From NCBI RefSeq assembly GCF_006494775.1, contig NZ_CP041146.1, positions 2,728,001 through 2,792,000 of the forward strand: 64,000 nt of DNA, given 5' to 3'. This DNA comes from Nocardioides humi. Lineage in GTDB: Bacteria > Actinomycetota > Actinomycetes > Propionibacteriales > Nocardioidaceae. The notes beneath the pieces were generated by a model. The model worked only from the letters and a program-made list of their open reading frames with translations. It was not told the origin of the DNA and made no database searches. Each line of letters opens with the position of its first letter. Positions within the stretch are counted from its first letter, which is position 1. The position numbers were made by a program, and so were the translations under genes. Positions 53,509 through 62,646 of the stretch are shown piece after piece.

Positions 53509-54668
53509 GCTTCCTCCTTCACACTGCCGGCCACGGTCACAGGGTCGAGGAGCAGGCCCAGGGCGAGGTCCAGCACCTCGGCGTCGACCGGCGCCACGGA
53601 CACGGATGGGTCGTGCCGGAGCGGGCGTGGCAGCAATCGATCGAGCTCGCCGAGCACAGGGTAGCGAGCCGCGGCGAGGTCGTGGCGGGTGCGCTCGGCC
53701 TGCGTGCGCAGCCACCCGTCCCACCGCGGGGGAAGGCTCGGCGGCGGTCCGCCGAGGCCGTCGAGACGCTCGCCGAGGGTCGCGCGCAGCAGCCGCGGCC
53801 GCAGATCCGAGGGCACGAGCAGGCCGAGCGGCTCGCCCACCCGGCGGGCCAGGTCGACGGCATGGGCCCCCAGCCGCGGCGGACCGCCGAGACGCGCCAC
53901 GCCGAGCTCGTCGGCCAGCAGCTGGTCGTCGAGGACCACGCGGACCCGCTCGGCGCCGTACTTGTAGGCGGCCGAGCGCGCCATCCGCGCGAGGTCGGCC
54001 CGCGGCGGCAGGTGCCCGGCGCCGGCGTTGGCGCGCACGAAGCCCCGCCAGCCGGCGCCGCCCTGGTCGAAGCAGCGGGCGGTCCAGGCCTGGACGAGGA
54101 CGGTCTCGAGGTCGTCGGCGAGGAGGTACGCCGTCGGGCGGCGCCCGCCCGGACGGTGCCCCTGCGCCGCGAGATCGGCGCGGACGGCGTCGGCGCGCCA
54201 CGGCATGCCGACCACCACGAACGAGCGGACCCACGGCCGGCGTACGGTCCGGACCCGGTCGAGCAGGGTCGGCTCGGGCGCGGGCACGGCGGCGGTGGCC
54301 GCGACGTCGTCGGCGACCAGCGCGGCGGCGACGCGCAGCAGCTCGTCGTCGGTCAGGGTGTCGGGGTCGACGGGACGCGGCCCGAACTGGCCGGACTCGT
54401 CGACCCCCACCAGGGCCAGCTCGCTGCGACCGCGCCCGGAGACGTCGGCGCCGAGGACGCGGTCGGCGGTGGCGGTGCGGACGGTCCGGCCGGCCGCCGC
54501 GGCGTACAGGTTGAGCCGGCGCAGCAGGGCGAGCTGCTGGGCACCGGGGAGCTCGGCCCCCAGCGCCTCGCCCTCACCGGTGCTGTCGGCGGGCCAGTCC
54601 AGCCACGGCATCGTCGCCCCGGCCCGCAATGCCGCCACCCAGCCCCACGCCCGCCGACGACCACTCAT
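53505..54668 (-). CDS. protein of unknown function coupled to the sulfotransferase
   Basis: A 387-residue soluble protein rich in Arg, Leu and Asp, with no signal peptide or membrane helix. Stretches such as RSFVVVGMPWRADAVRADL and AERVRVVLDDQLLADELGVARLGG look like ordinary alpha/beta segments, but I recognise no family or active site. Start ATG 54668 (MSGRRRAWGW). Its stop overlaps the sulfotransferase start (GTGA), so the two are made together and may act on the same acceptor. Confidence 0.6.
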   Translation of the reverse strand: MSGRRRAWGWVAALRAGATMPWLDWPADSTGEGEALGAELPGAQQLALLRRLNLYAAAAGRTVRTATADRVLGADVSGRGRSELALVGVDESGQFGPRPVDPDTLTDDELLRVAAALVADDVAATAAVPAPEPTLLDRVRTVRRPWVRSFVVVGMPWRADAVRADLAAQGHRPGGRRPTAYLLADDLETVLVQAWTARCFDQGGAGWRGFVRANAGAGHLPPRADLARMARSAAYKYGAERVRVVLDDQLLADELGVARLGGPPRLGAHAVDLARRVGEPLGLLVPSDLRPRLLRATLGERLDGLGGPPPSLPPRWDGWLRTQAERTRHDLAAARYPVLGELDRLLPRPLRHDPSVSVAPVDAEVLDLALGLLLDPVTVAGSVKEEA

Positions 54669-54688
54669 GAGCCAACGGTAAAGGGGTG

Positions 54689-55636
54689 TCAGTCGTCGCC
54701 GGTAGCGAGGGCCCGGACGACCGCGGACGGGCTGGGGCGGCCGAGCTCGCCGGCCATCCAGGTGCTGGTCGCGACGACCGCGCCGAGGTCGACGCCGTGC
54801 TCGATCCCGAGGCCGGTGAGGAACCAGACGAGGTCCTCGGTGGCGAGGTTGCCGGTCGCGCTCTTCGCGTAGGGGCAGCCGCCGAGGCCGCCCGCTGACG
54901 CGTCGTACGTCGTGACACCGGACTGGAGTCCCGCGTGGACGTTGGTGAGCGCCTGGCCGTAGGTGTCGTGGAAGTGGAGGGCGAGGCGGTCGGGGGGGAC
55001 ACCGGCGTCGGCGAAGGCCCGCACCAGTGCGCGGACGTGGCCCGCGGTCGCGACGCCGATGGTGTCGCCGAGGCTGAGCTGGCCGACGCCGAGGTCGAGC
55101 AGGCGTCGTCCCGCCGCGACCACCTGGTCGACCGGGACCGCGCCCTCCCACGGGTCGCCGAAGCACATGGAGAGGTAGCCGCGGACGTCCATGCCGGCCT
55201 CGCGCGCGGCGGCGATCGTGGGCGCGAACATCTCGAACTGCGAGTCGAGGGTGCGGTTGAGGTTCTTGCTCGCGAAGGTCTCGGTGGCCGAGGCGAACAC
55301 CGCGACGTGGCGCAGGCCGAGCTCGACCGCGCGGTCGAGGCCGCGCTGGTTGGGCACGAGCACCGGCAGCTGCCGGGCGGCGTCGCCGAGGTCGGCGGTG
55401 AGGCCGGTCATCAGGTCGGCGGCGTCGGCGAGCTGGGGCACCCACCGCGGGTGGACGAAGCTGGTGGCCTCGACGATCGGCAGACCGGCGGCCAGGAGCC
55501 GCCGGACGAACTCCGCCTTCACCTCGGTGGGGACGACGGCCTTCTCGTTCTGCAGGCCGTCGCGCGGGCCGACCTCGTAGATCGTGACGCGCTCCGGCAG
55601 GCCCGGCTCGGGGACGACCATCGGCAGGGCGCTCAT
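54689..55636 (-). CDS. hydroxymethylglutaryl-CoA lyase
   Basis: A 315-residue HMGL-like TIM barrel with VTIYEVGPRDGLQNE (metal Asp), EATSFVHPRWVPQLAD, SLGDTIGVA, ALHFHDTYGQAL (metal His pair) and the catalytic-Cys loop GGLGGCPYAKSATGN. It splits HMG-CoA into acetoacetate and acetyl-CoA, the last step of leucine degradation. It overlaps the carboxylase alpha gene by 4 nt, so the operon encodes successive or linked steps. The methylglutaconyl-CoA hydratase and isovaleryl-CoA dehydrogenase are not evident nearby. Confidence 0.93.
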   Translation of the reverse strand: MSALPMVVPEPGLPERVTIYEVGPRDGLQNEKAVVPTEVKAEFVRRLLAAGLPIVEATSFVHPRWVPQLADAADLMTGLTADLGDAARQLPVLVPNQRGLDRAVELGLRHVAVFASATETFASKNLNRTLDSQFEMFAPTIAAAREAGMDVRGYLSMCFGDPWEGAVPVDQVVAAGRRLLDLGVGQLSLGDTIGVATAGHVRALVRAFADAGVPPDRLALHFHDTYGQALTNVHAGLQSGVTTYDASAGGLGGCPYAKSATGNLATEDLVWFLTGLGIEHGVDLGAVVATSTWMAGELGRPSPSAVVRALATGDD

Positions 55637-57432
55637 GACTCCTCCACCACGAACAGCTCGGCTCCGAGCGCCACCTGCTGGCCGGTGCTCGCCCCGACCC
55701 GGGCGACGACGCCGTCGTACGGCGCCTTGAGGGCGAGCTCCATCTTCATCGCCTCCACGACCCCGAGCACCTGGCCCTCCGTGACCTGCTCGCCCTCCGC
55801 GACCCGGACATCGAGGACGGTACCGGGCATCGGGGAGGTGACCGTGTCGTCCACGGCGGCGGCTCCGTGGTCGGCGGCCGCATCGGGCCGGACGAAGACG
55901 TACCGCTGGCCGTGGTGGGCGAGCTCGACCTGGTGCACGGTGACCCGGGCGACCGTGTCGACGGGCACGCGGGCCGCTGGCGTGGCTGGCTCATCGAACC
56001 CAACAACGACCGGCGCGGAGGAGGCGCTCATGCGGAAGCCGTCGGCGGCGAAAGGACCAGCCTGCGGGGCGAACGCGTCCAGCCAGAGCCGGGCGGCGAT
56101 CTCCCGTGCCTCCGCAGGGTCGGGCGGCGGGATGTCGTGGCGGTCGAGCCAGGCGGTGTCGATGCCCCCCGGCACGGTGAACTCATCGCCTGCCGCGAGC
56201 GCCCGCAGGAAGCCGGTGTTCGTGGTCAGGCCGAGGATCGCGGTGTCGTCGAGCGCCGCAACGAGCCGCCGGCGGGCGGTCTCGCGGTCGCGGCCGGAGA
56301 CGATGACCTTGCCGAGCATCGGGTCGTACGACGTGCTCACGACCTGTCCGGACTCCAGCGCGTGGTCGACGCGCGCGGCCTCGGGCCAGTGCACGACGCT
56401 CGCGGCGCCGGCCTGCGGGAGGAACCCGCCGAAGGCGTCCTCGGCGTAGATCCGGGCCTCGATCGCGTGGTCGTAGAACCGCAGCCCGGACTGGTCGAAC
56501 GGCAGCGGATCCCCTGCAGCGACGGCGATCTGGAGCTCGACGAGGTCGACCCCGGCGTGGAGCTCGCTGACCGGGTGCTCGACCTGGAGCCGGGTGTTCA
56601 TCTCCAGGAAGTAGAAGTCGCCGGTGGTCGCGTCGAGGAGGTACTCGATCGTGCCCGCGTTGACGTAGCCCACCGAACTTCCGAGCGCGACAGCGGACTG
56701 ATGCAGCCGCTCGCGCAGGTCGTCGTCGAGCGCCGGGGCGGGCGCCTCCTCGATGACCTTCTGGTGGCGGCGCTGCACCGAGCACTCGCGGGTGCCGAGG
56801 TGGACGACGTGGCCGTGGCTGTCGCCGAGCACCTGCACCTCGATGTGGCGGCCGCGCTCGACGTACTTCTCGATCAGGATGGTGTCGTCGCCGAACGCGC
56901 TCGCGGCCTCCCGCTTCGCGGCGGCGATCCCGTCGGGCAGCTCGGCCGCGGAGCGCACCACGCGCATGCCCTTGCCGCCGCCGCCGGCCGCGGCCTTGAC
57001 CAGCACCGGGTAGGCGAAGGTCGCGGGGTCCTCGTCGAGCGCATAGGAGGGGACGACCGGAACCCCGGCCGCGACGGCGAGGTCGCGGGCGGCGTCCTTG
57101 CGGCCCATCTGCTCGATCACCTCGGGCGTCGGGCCGACCCAGGCGATGCCGGCGTCGGTGACCGCCCGGGCGAAGCCGGCGTTCTCGGACAGGAAGCCGT
57201 AGCCGGGGTGGATCGCGTCGGCGCCGGCCTCCTTCGCGGCGGCGAGGACCGCGTCGGCGTCGAGATAGCTCGGCACCCGGACGGCGGCGTCGGCGTCGCG
57301 CACGTGGAGCGCGTCGGCGTCGAGGTCGGTGTGGACGGCGACGGTGCGGATGCCGAGGTCGCGGCAGGTGCGGAAGACGCGGCGGGCGATCTCGCCGCGG
57401 TTGGCCACCAGGAGGGTCGTGATCATCGCCAT
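55633..57432 (-). CDS. acyl-CoA carboxylase alpha subunit (biotin carboxylase plus biotin carrier), probably methylcrotonyl-CoA type
   Basis: A 599-residue protein. The biotin carboxylase part has VANRGEIARRVFRTC, AAAGGGGKGMR, EKYVERGRHIEVQVLGD and EMNTRLQVEHPVSE. The C-terminal biotinyl domain has the acceptor lysine in VVEAMKMEL. It carboxylates its own biotin with bicarbonate and ATP, and the beta subunit passes CO2 to the acyl-CoA. Pairing with HMG-CoA lyase indicates 3-methylcrotonyl-CoA. I chose ATG 57432, which overlaps the accD-like stop (TGATG); ATG 57426 is an alternative. Confidence 0.92.
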   Translation of the reverse strand: MAMITTLLVANRGEIARRVFRTCRDLGIRTVAVHTDLDADALHVRDADAAVRVPSYLDADAVLAAAKEAGADAIHPGYGFLSENAGFARAVTDAGIAWVGPTPEVIEQMGRKDAARDLAVAAGVPVVPSYALDEDPATFAYPVLVKAAAGGGGKGMRVVRSAAELPDGIAAAKREAASAFGDDTILIEKYVERGRHIEVQVLGDSHGHVVHLGTRECSVQRRHQKVIEEAPAPALDDDLRERLHQSAVALGSSVGYVNAGTIEYLLDATTGDFYFLEMNTRLQVEHPVSELHAGVDLVELQIAVAAGDPLPFDQSGLRFYDHAIEARIYAEDAFGGFLPQAGAASVVHWPEAARVDHALESGQVVSTSYDPMLGKVIVSGRDRETARRRLVAALDDTAILGLTTNTGFLRALAAGDEFTVPGGIDTAWLDRHDIPPPDPAEAREIAARLWLDAFAPQAGPFAADGFRMSASSAPVVVGFDEPATPAARVPVDTVARVTVHQVELAHHGQRYVFVRPDAAADHGAAAVDDTVTSPMPGTVLDVRVAEGEQVTEGQVLGVVEAMKMELALKAPYDGVVARVGASTGQQVALGAELFVVEES

Positions 57433-59024
57433 CACATCCGGAAGATGCCGTAGGAGGGGTCCGGCGTGGGCACCGCGGTGACGACCTCGAGCGCCATGCC
57501 GAGCACTCGGCGGGTGTCGGCGGGGTCGATCACACCGTCGTCCCACAGTCGCGCACTCGCGTAGTAGGGCGAGCCCTGCGTCTCGTACTGCTCCCGGATG
57601 GGCTGCTTGAACTCCTCGTCGTCCTCGCGCCCGGCGACGGTGGCCAGCACGTTGGCGGCCTGGTCGCCGCCCATCACCGAGATCCGCGCGTTGGGCCACA
57701 TCCACAGGAAGCGCGGGTCGTACGCGCGGCCGCACATGCCGTAGTTGCCGGCACCGAAGGAGCCGCCGATGACGACGGTCAGCTTGGGTACGACGGAGCA
57801 GGCGACCGCGGTGACCAGCTTGGCGCCGTCGCGGGCGATGCCACGGTTCTCGTACTCGCGGCCGACCATGAAGCCGGAGATGTTCTGCAGGAACAGCAGC
57901 GGGATGCCGCGCTGGTTGCACAGCTCCACGAAGTGCGCGCCCTTGAGCGCGCTCTCGGAGAAGAGGATGCCGTTGTTGGCGACGATGCCGACCGGGTGGC
58001 CGTGGATCCGCGCGAAGCCGCAGACCAGCGTCTCGCCGTACAGCTGCTTGAACTCCTGCAGCCGGCTGCCGTCGACGATGCGGCGGATCACCTCACGGAC
58101 GTCGTACGGCGTGCGGGTGCTCGCCGGCACGACGTCGTAGATCGTCTCCGGCGCCTCGAGCGGCTCTTCTACGCCGGCGTCAAAATTGTTGCGGTTTGGG
58201 ACCAAACCGTGCAATTCCGGGCCCTGAGCATGCAGTCTCTGCCCAATTGGAAGCGTTTCCACGATGCCGCGCAGGATGCGCAGGGCATGCGCGTCGTCGT
58301 CGGCGAGATGGTCGACGACACCGGACCTCCGGGCGTGCACGTCACCGCCGCCGAGGTCCTCGGCGCTGACGACCTCGCCGGTCGCGGCCTTCACCAGCGG
58401 CGGGCCGCCGAGGAAGATCGTGCCCTGGTTCTTCACGATGACGGTCTCGTCGGACATCGCGGGGACGTAGGCACCGCCGGCGGTGCAGGAGCCCATCACG
58501 GCGGCGAGCTGCGGGATGCCGCGCGCGGACATGGTGGCCTGGTTGAAGAAGATCCGCCCGAAGTGCTCCTTGTCGGGGAACACCTCGTCCTGCATGGGCA
58601 GGAAGGCCCCGCCGGAGTCGACGAGGTAGACGCACGGCAGCCGGTTCTCCGCGGCGACGGTCTGCGCCCGCAGGTGCTTCTTGACCGTCATCGGGTAGTA
58701 GGTGCCGCCCTTCACGGTCGCGTCGTTGGCGACGACCATGCAGCTGCGGCCCTCGATCCGGCCGATGCCCGCGACGACCCCGGCGGCCGGGACGGCGTAG
58801 TCGTCGTCGGCCTTCCCGTACATGCCGTACGCCGCCAGCGGCGCCAGCTCCAGGAACGGGCTGCCGGGATCGAGCAGCCGGTCCACCCGGTCCCGGGCGA
58901 GGAGCTTGCCGCGATCGGTGTGCTTGGTGCGGGCCGCCTCGCTGCCGCCCTGCCGCACGCGGGTCAGGCGCTCGCGCAGGTCGGCGGCCAGGTCCCGGAG
59001 GGCGGGCACGGGGTTCTCGGACAC
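57432..59024 (-). CDS. acyl-CoA carboxylase beta subunit (carboxyltransferase), with an odd low-GC linker
   Basis: A 530-residue carboxyltransferase with both crotonase-like halves: [34 protein letters not shown], then [37 protein letters not shown]. This is the methylcrotonyl-CoA carboxylase type. Between the halves, residues about 255-288 ([18 protein letters not shown] and on to [10 protein letters not shown]) are longer than usual and use AT-rich codons; 58161-58260 is 57% GC by hand count. The GTG at 59024 directly follows a 20-bp operator-like palindrome. Confidence 0.9.
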   Translation of the reverse strand: MSENPVPALRDLAADLRERLTRVRQGGSEAARTKHTDRGKLLARDRVDRLLDPGSPFLELAPLAAYGMYGKADDDYAVPAAGVVAGIGRIEGRSCMVVANDATVKGGTYYPMTVKKHLRAQTVAAENRLPCVYLVDSGGAFLPMQDEVFPDKEHFGRIFFNQATMSARGIPQLAAVMGSCTAGGAYVPAMSDETVIVKNQGTIFLGGPPLVKAATGEVVSAEDLGGGDVHARRSGVVDHLADDDAHALRILRGIVETLPIGQRLHAQGPELHGLVPNRNNFDAGVEEPLEAPETIYDVVPASTRTPYDVREVIRRIVDGSRLQEFKQLYGETLVCGFARIHGHPVGIVANNGILFSESALKGAHFVELCNQRGIPLLFLQNISGFMVGREYENRGIARDGAKLVTAVACSVVPKLTVVIGGSFGAGNYGMCGRAYDPRFLWMWPNARISVMGGDQAANVLATVAGREDDEEFKQPIREQYETQGSPYYASARLWDDGVIDPADTRRVLGMALEVVTAVPTPDPSYGIFRM

Positions 59025-59030
59025 GCGATT

Positions 59031-59050
59031 AGGTTAACGATCATTAACCT
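59031..59050. promoter_or_regulatory. operator-like palindrome upstream of the leucine-degradation operon
   Basis: AGGTTAACGATCATTAACCT is an inverted repeat with 18 of 20 positions symmetric. It ends 6 bp before the carboxylase beta start. Its size and GTTAAC-N4-TTAAC-like core fit a TetR-family operator; the TetR gene at 60381 is a candidate regulator. It is not an iron box, since the half-sites are five bases too far apart. Confidence 0.65.
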
Positions 59051-59079
59051 CGCGTGCAATCCCCGCCCGCCCCCGGACG

Positions 59080-60257
59080 CTACCTGAGACGCGAGAGCGC
59101 ACCCGGCCCGAACAGCGGCCCGACGACGTACACCCCGTCCTCGCTGACGTCCACCCCGCCGGGGAGGATCAGCTGGTCGCGGGCGAGCTCGACGATCCGC
59201 GGGTGCTTGCCCTGCTTCCGCACCAGGAACAGGCCGCCGACCTCGGCGCCGGGCACGCCGAGCTCGAAGGACAGCCAGCTCGCCTTCGACAGCTCGAGCG
59301 CGTAGATGCCCTGCTTGCCCGCCGCCAGGTCGGTGACCGAGGTCAGCCCGTCGGCGTACCGCTGGCACCGTCCCTGCCGCGGGCGCTCCGGGTCGCAGGT
59401 GGCGTTCACGGAGCCGGGCGCGATCCGCCAGATCTGCGACGTGCCCGGGGTGGCCGGGAAGCCGCGGAGCTCGCCGACGTACCAGTAGCCGTCCTTGCCG
59501 ACGGTGACCGACGTCGCCACCGCCTCGGACGGGATCGGGGTGCCCGCCGGCGGCAGCGGCCCGCCCTCCTCCGGCGGGAGGTCGGGCAGGCCCGCGGGGA
59601 CCTCGACCACGCGCGGCTTGAGCCGTGCCACCGTCACGATCCGGCCGTTGGGCCAGACCCGGAGCAGGTCGTTGCCCGCGGCGTCGGCCACCAGCACCGT
59701 CCCGTCCCGCAGGGCCGCCAGGCCGAACGGGTTGCTGTCCTCCGGGAAGCCCTCCAGGTCGTCGGGGTCGGGATCCTGGGCCTGGTACGCCGCGATGTCG
59801 GCGACCGCCACCGGCTGGCGCCAGCCGGGCCGCCACTTGTAGAGCGTCGCGCCCGCCGCCGGCCCGGCCTCCGGCTCGGCCGCGCTGCGCAGCGCCGGCT
59901 CGGATCCCTCGACCCCTTCGGCCTCCTCGGGCGGCGGTCCGCCCGGGTCAGCAGGAAGATCGTGCCGTGACGCCCCTGCGCGATCGCCGGCGGGAAGTCG
60001 GAGGGCAGGTTGCCGAGCGGTACGACGCGCGGCGGCTTGTGCTTGCGCTCGATGACGAGGCTGAAGTCGCCTCCCGTCTCGGTGACCAGGGTCCGGCCGC
60101 CCCCCAGGGCGTCGACGCCGCGTGGTCCGTCGAGGGCGGTGATGGTGCGCAGTCCTCCCCCTGCGCCACCGCCTCCCTTGGCGACCGCGGGGGCTGCCGC
60201 CGCCGCGAGCGCGAGAGCCATCACCGCCGTCCCCAACCTCATCGCTGCCTTGCTCAT
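59080..60257 (-). CDS. secreted ScyD/ScyE-like beta-propeller protein, frameshifted as sequenced
   Basis: An exported protein with a signal peptide (MRLGTAVMALALAAAAAPAVAKG) and a repeating propeller pattern: GPRGVDALGGGRTLVTETGG, NPFGLAALRDGTVLVADAAGNDLLRV, SVTVGKDGYWYVGELRGFP, LTSVTDLAAGKQGIYALEL. This is the ScyD/ScyE family, common as secreted proteins of unknown role in actinobacteria. The two halves are in different frames; one missing base near 59936-59938 (GG where GGG is needed) joins ...LTRADP to PPEEAEGVEG. Repaired length is about 392 residues. Confidence 0.82.
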
Positions 60258-60380
60258 GCCCTTCTCCCTCCGAGTCCGGTAGGGGCATTTGCGCCCGTGT
60301 TCCTGCCTAGCAGCGGCGGCGGGGTCGCGTCATGACCCATCGGGGGACGAGTCGGAGGGCGGCTCCTCTAGCCTTCGGGG

Positions 60381-60962
60381 GTGACCGAGCCGACCCGCCG
60401 CGAGCAGATCCTGGCCACGGCCGCCGAGCTGTTCGCCGCCCGTGGCTTCCACGGCGTGTCCGTCGCCGACCTCGGCGCCGCCTGCGGCATCTCCGGTCCG
60501 GCGCTCTACAAGCACTTCGCGTCGAAGCAGGCGATGCTCGCCGAGATGCTGACCTCGATCAGCGAGCGGCTGCTCGAGGTCGGCCGGGAGCGGGTCGCGG
60601 CGGGCGGCGGCGATCCCGCCGCGGCGCTGCGCGGGCTGGTCGACTGGCACGTCGAGTTCGCGCTCGGCCACCGCCCGCTCATCATCGTCCAGGACCGGGA
60701 CTGGGAGTCGCTGCCCGAGGACGCCCGGGAGCAGGTACGCCGGCTCCAGCGCGCGTACGTCGACCTCTGGGCCGACCAGCTCCGCGCCCTGCGCGGCGAT
60801 CTCGACCGGGCCCGGGCCCACGCCGCCGCCCAGGCCACCTTCGGGCTCCTCAACTCCACCCCCCGCACCGGCCACGGCATCCCCGACACCGCGCTGCGCG
60901 AGCTGCTCGCCTCGATGGCGCTGGCCGGCCTCGGCGTCGCGCCCCATGCAAATTCGTCGTAA
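60381..60962 (+). CDS. TetR-family transcriptional regulator
   Basis: A 193-residue TetR repressor. The N-terminal HTH is REQILATAAELFAARGFHGVSVADLGAACGISGPALYKHFASKQAML, followed by a helical ligand-binding domain. The GTG at 60381 is the natural start. Proteins of this kind are often found beside acyl-CoA carboxylase and acyl-CoA dehydrogenase genes and respond to acyl-CoA, so the palindrome at 59031 may be its site (inference). A family A repeat supplies the last residues (APHANSS) and the stop codon. Confidence 0.87.
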   Translation: MTEPTRREQILATAAELFAARGFHGVSVADLGAACGISGPALYKHFASKQAMLAEMLTSISERLLEVGRERVAAGGGDPAAALRGLVDWHVEFALGHRPLIIVQDRDWESLPEDAREQVRRLQRAYVDLWADQLRALRGDLDRARAHAAAQATFGLLNSTPRTGHGIPDTALRELLASMALAGLGVAPHANSS

Positions 60963-60997
60963 TCCCGCCCGATCTGCGACGAACTCGCGTGGGGCGC
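60939..60997. repeat. family A palindromic intergenic repeat, copy 3
   Basis: A 59-bp copy with arms GCGCCCCATGCAAATTCGTC and GACGAACTCGCGTGGGGCGC. It begins inside the tetR 3' end, so the element provides the last eight codons. It lies between convergent tetR and acyl-CoA dehydrogenase genes. Confidence 0.82.
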
Positions 60998-61003
60998 GGG
61001 TGC

Positions 61004-62641
61004 TCAGCGGCCGGGCTCGGCCCGCTCCAGGATCGGAGCGAGGTCGAGCCCGGCGGGCAGGGTGCCGAACGCGCTGCCCCAGTCGCGGGCCAGCCGGGTG
61101 GCGCAGAAGGCGTCGGCGACGGCGGTAGGGGCGTGGCGGATCAGCAGGCCGGCCTGGAAGATCACCGCGATCTGCTCGCAGATTCTTCTGGCGCGCAGCT
61201 CGATGTCGGCCAGGTCACTTGCGTCCGTCAGCTCCTTCTTGAGCGAGGTGAGCGCGTCGTCGTACCGCGCATCCACGCCGACGGCCAGCTCGGCCTCGGC
61301 GAAGAACGCGTCGAGCGACTCGGGCTCGCGACCGATCGCGCGCAGCGCGTCGAGGGCGGCGACATTGCCCGAGCCCTCCCAGATCGAGAGCAGCGGCAGC
61401 TCGCGGTAGATGCGGGCCAGGTCGAAGTCCTCGATGTAGCCGTTGCCGCCGAGGCACTCGAGCGCCTCGTTGGCGAGGACCGGGCCGCGCTTGCAGACGT
61501 AGTACTTGGTCGCGGCGAGCGCGAGCCGGCGCAGCGCGGCCTCGCCGGCGTCACCCTGGATGGCGCGGTCGTTGGCTCCGGCCAGGCGCATCATCGCGGT
61601 GGTGGCGGCCTCGGACTCGACGGCGAGGTCGGCCAGCACGTTGCGCATCAGCGGCTGGTCGATGAGCAGCTTGCCGAAGGCGGAGCGGTGGCGAGCGTGG
61701 TGGGCGGCCTGGACCAGCGCCGACCGCATGCCCGACGCGGAGCCGATCACGCAGTCGAGGCGGGTCATGTTGACCATCTCCACGATGGTCTTGACGCCCT
61801 TGCCCTCCTCGCCGACGAGCCAGCCGAGCGCGTCGTCGTACTCGATCTCCGACGACGCGTTGGACTTGTTGCCGAGCTTGTCCTTGAGCCGCATGAACCG
61901 GATCGGGTTGGCGTCGCCGCCGGGCAGCACACGCGGCAGCAGGAAGCACGACAGCCCGCCCGGCGCCTGCGCGAGGGTGAGGAACAGGTCGGACATCGGC
62001 GCCGAGGTGAACCACTTGTGCCCGACGATCCGGTAGCTGCCATCGGCCTGCGGGGTCGCGGTCGTCGTGTTGGCGCGGACGTCGGAGCCGCCCTGCTTCT
62101 CGGTCATCGACATGCCGGCGATCAGGCCGCGCTTGGTCTCGGGGTCGCGCAGGCCGAAGTCGTAGGCGCGGTTGGTGAGCAGCGGCTCGAACCGGGCCGC
62201 GAGCTCGGGGTTGGCGCGCAGGGCCGGCACCACGGCGTAGGTCATCGAGATCGGGCAGCCGTGCCCGGCATCGACGTTCCAGGCGTAGAACTTCGCGGCG
62301 CGGGCGACGTGCGCGCCGGGCCGGTCGTCGGCCCACGGCGCGGCGTGGATGCCGTGGGAGACGGCGGTCTCCATGAGCTGGTGGTACGCCGGGACGTACT
62401 CCACCTCGTCGATGCGCCGGCCGTACCGGTCGTGGGTCAGCAGCCGCGGCGGGACGCGCTCGGCCAGCCGGCCCCAGTCCTGCGCCTCGGCGGTGCCGGC
62501 GAGGCGGCCGACCTCCTCGATCTCGGGCAGCGCCCAGCCGGCGCCCTCGCGCTCGATGCCCTCGCGGAGCGCGGGGTCGGCGGAGGTGTCGTGGCCGACG
62601 AGCGGCGGGACCTGGTTGAGGACCTCGTGGGTGCTGGACAT
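61004..62641 (-). CDS. acyl-CoA dehydrogenase, AidB-like
   Basis: A 545-residue flavoprotein of the acyl-CoA dehydrogenase superfamily. The AidB-like N-terminal extension VLNQVPPLVGHDTSADPAL is present, then GMSMTEKQGGSDVRANTTTA, HKWFTSAPMSDLFLTLAQ, the flavin-binding RLKDKLGNKSNASSEIEYD and ALECLGGNGYIEDFDLARIYRE. AidB-type members may protect DNA or act on unusual acyl-CoAs; others are true dehydrogenases. The ATG at 62641 lies 5 bp after the crotonase stop, so both form an operon. Two adjacent AGA codons near 61183 are odd for this genome. Confidence 0.9.
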   Translation of the reverse strand: MSSTHEVLNQVPPLVGHDTSADPALREGIEREGAGWALPEIEEVGRLAGTAEAQDWGRLAERVPPRLLTHDRYGRRIDEVEYVPAYHQLMETAVSHGIHAAPWADDRPGAHVARAAKFYAWNVDAGHGCPISMTYAVVPALRANPELAARFEPLLTNRAYDFGLRDPETKRGLIAGMSMTEKQGGSDVRANTTTATPQADGSYRIVGHKWFTSAPMSDLFLTLAQAPGGLSCFLLPRVLPGGDANPIRFMRLKDKLGNKSNASSEIEYDDALGWLVGEEGKGVKTIVEMVNMTRLDCVIGSASGMRSALVQAAHHARHRSAFGKLLIDQPLMRNVLADLAVESEAATTAMMRLAGANDRAIQGDAGEAALRRLALAATKYYVCKRGPVLANEALECLGGNGYIEDFDLARIYRELPLLSIWEGSGNVAALDALRAIGREPESLDAFFAEAELAVGVDARYDDALTSLKKELTDASDLADIELRARRICEQIAVIFQAGLLIRHAPTAVADAFCATRLARDWGSAFGTLPAGLDLAPILERAEPGR

Positions 62642-62646
62642 CGTCG

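Noticed and set aside
59031..59050. AGGTTAA...TTAACCT as a fourth iron box
   Set aside because: The half-sites are 8 bp apart instead of 3, and the genes behind it degrade leucine. A TetR-type operator fits better.
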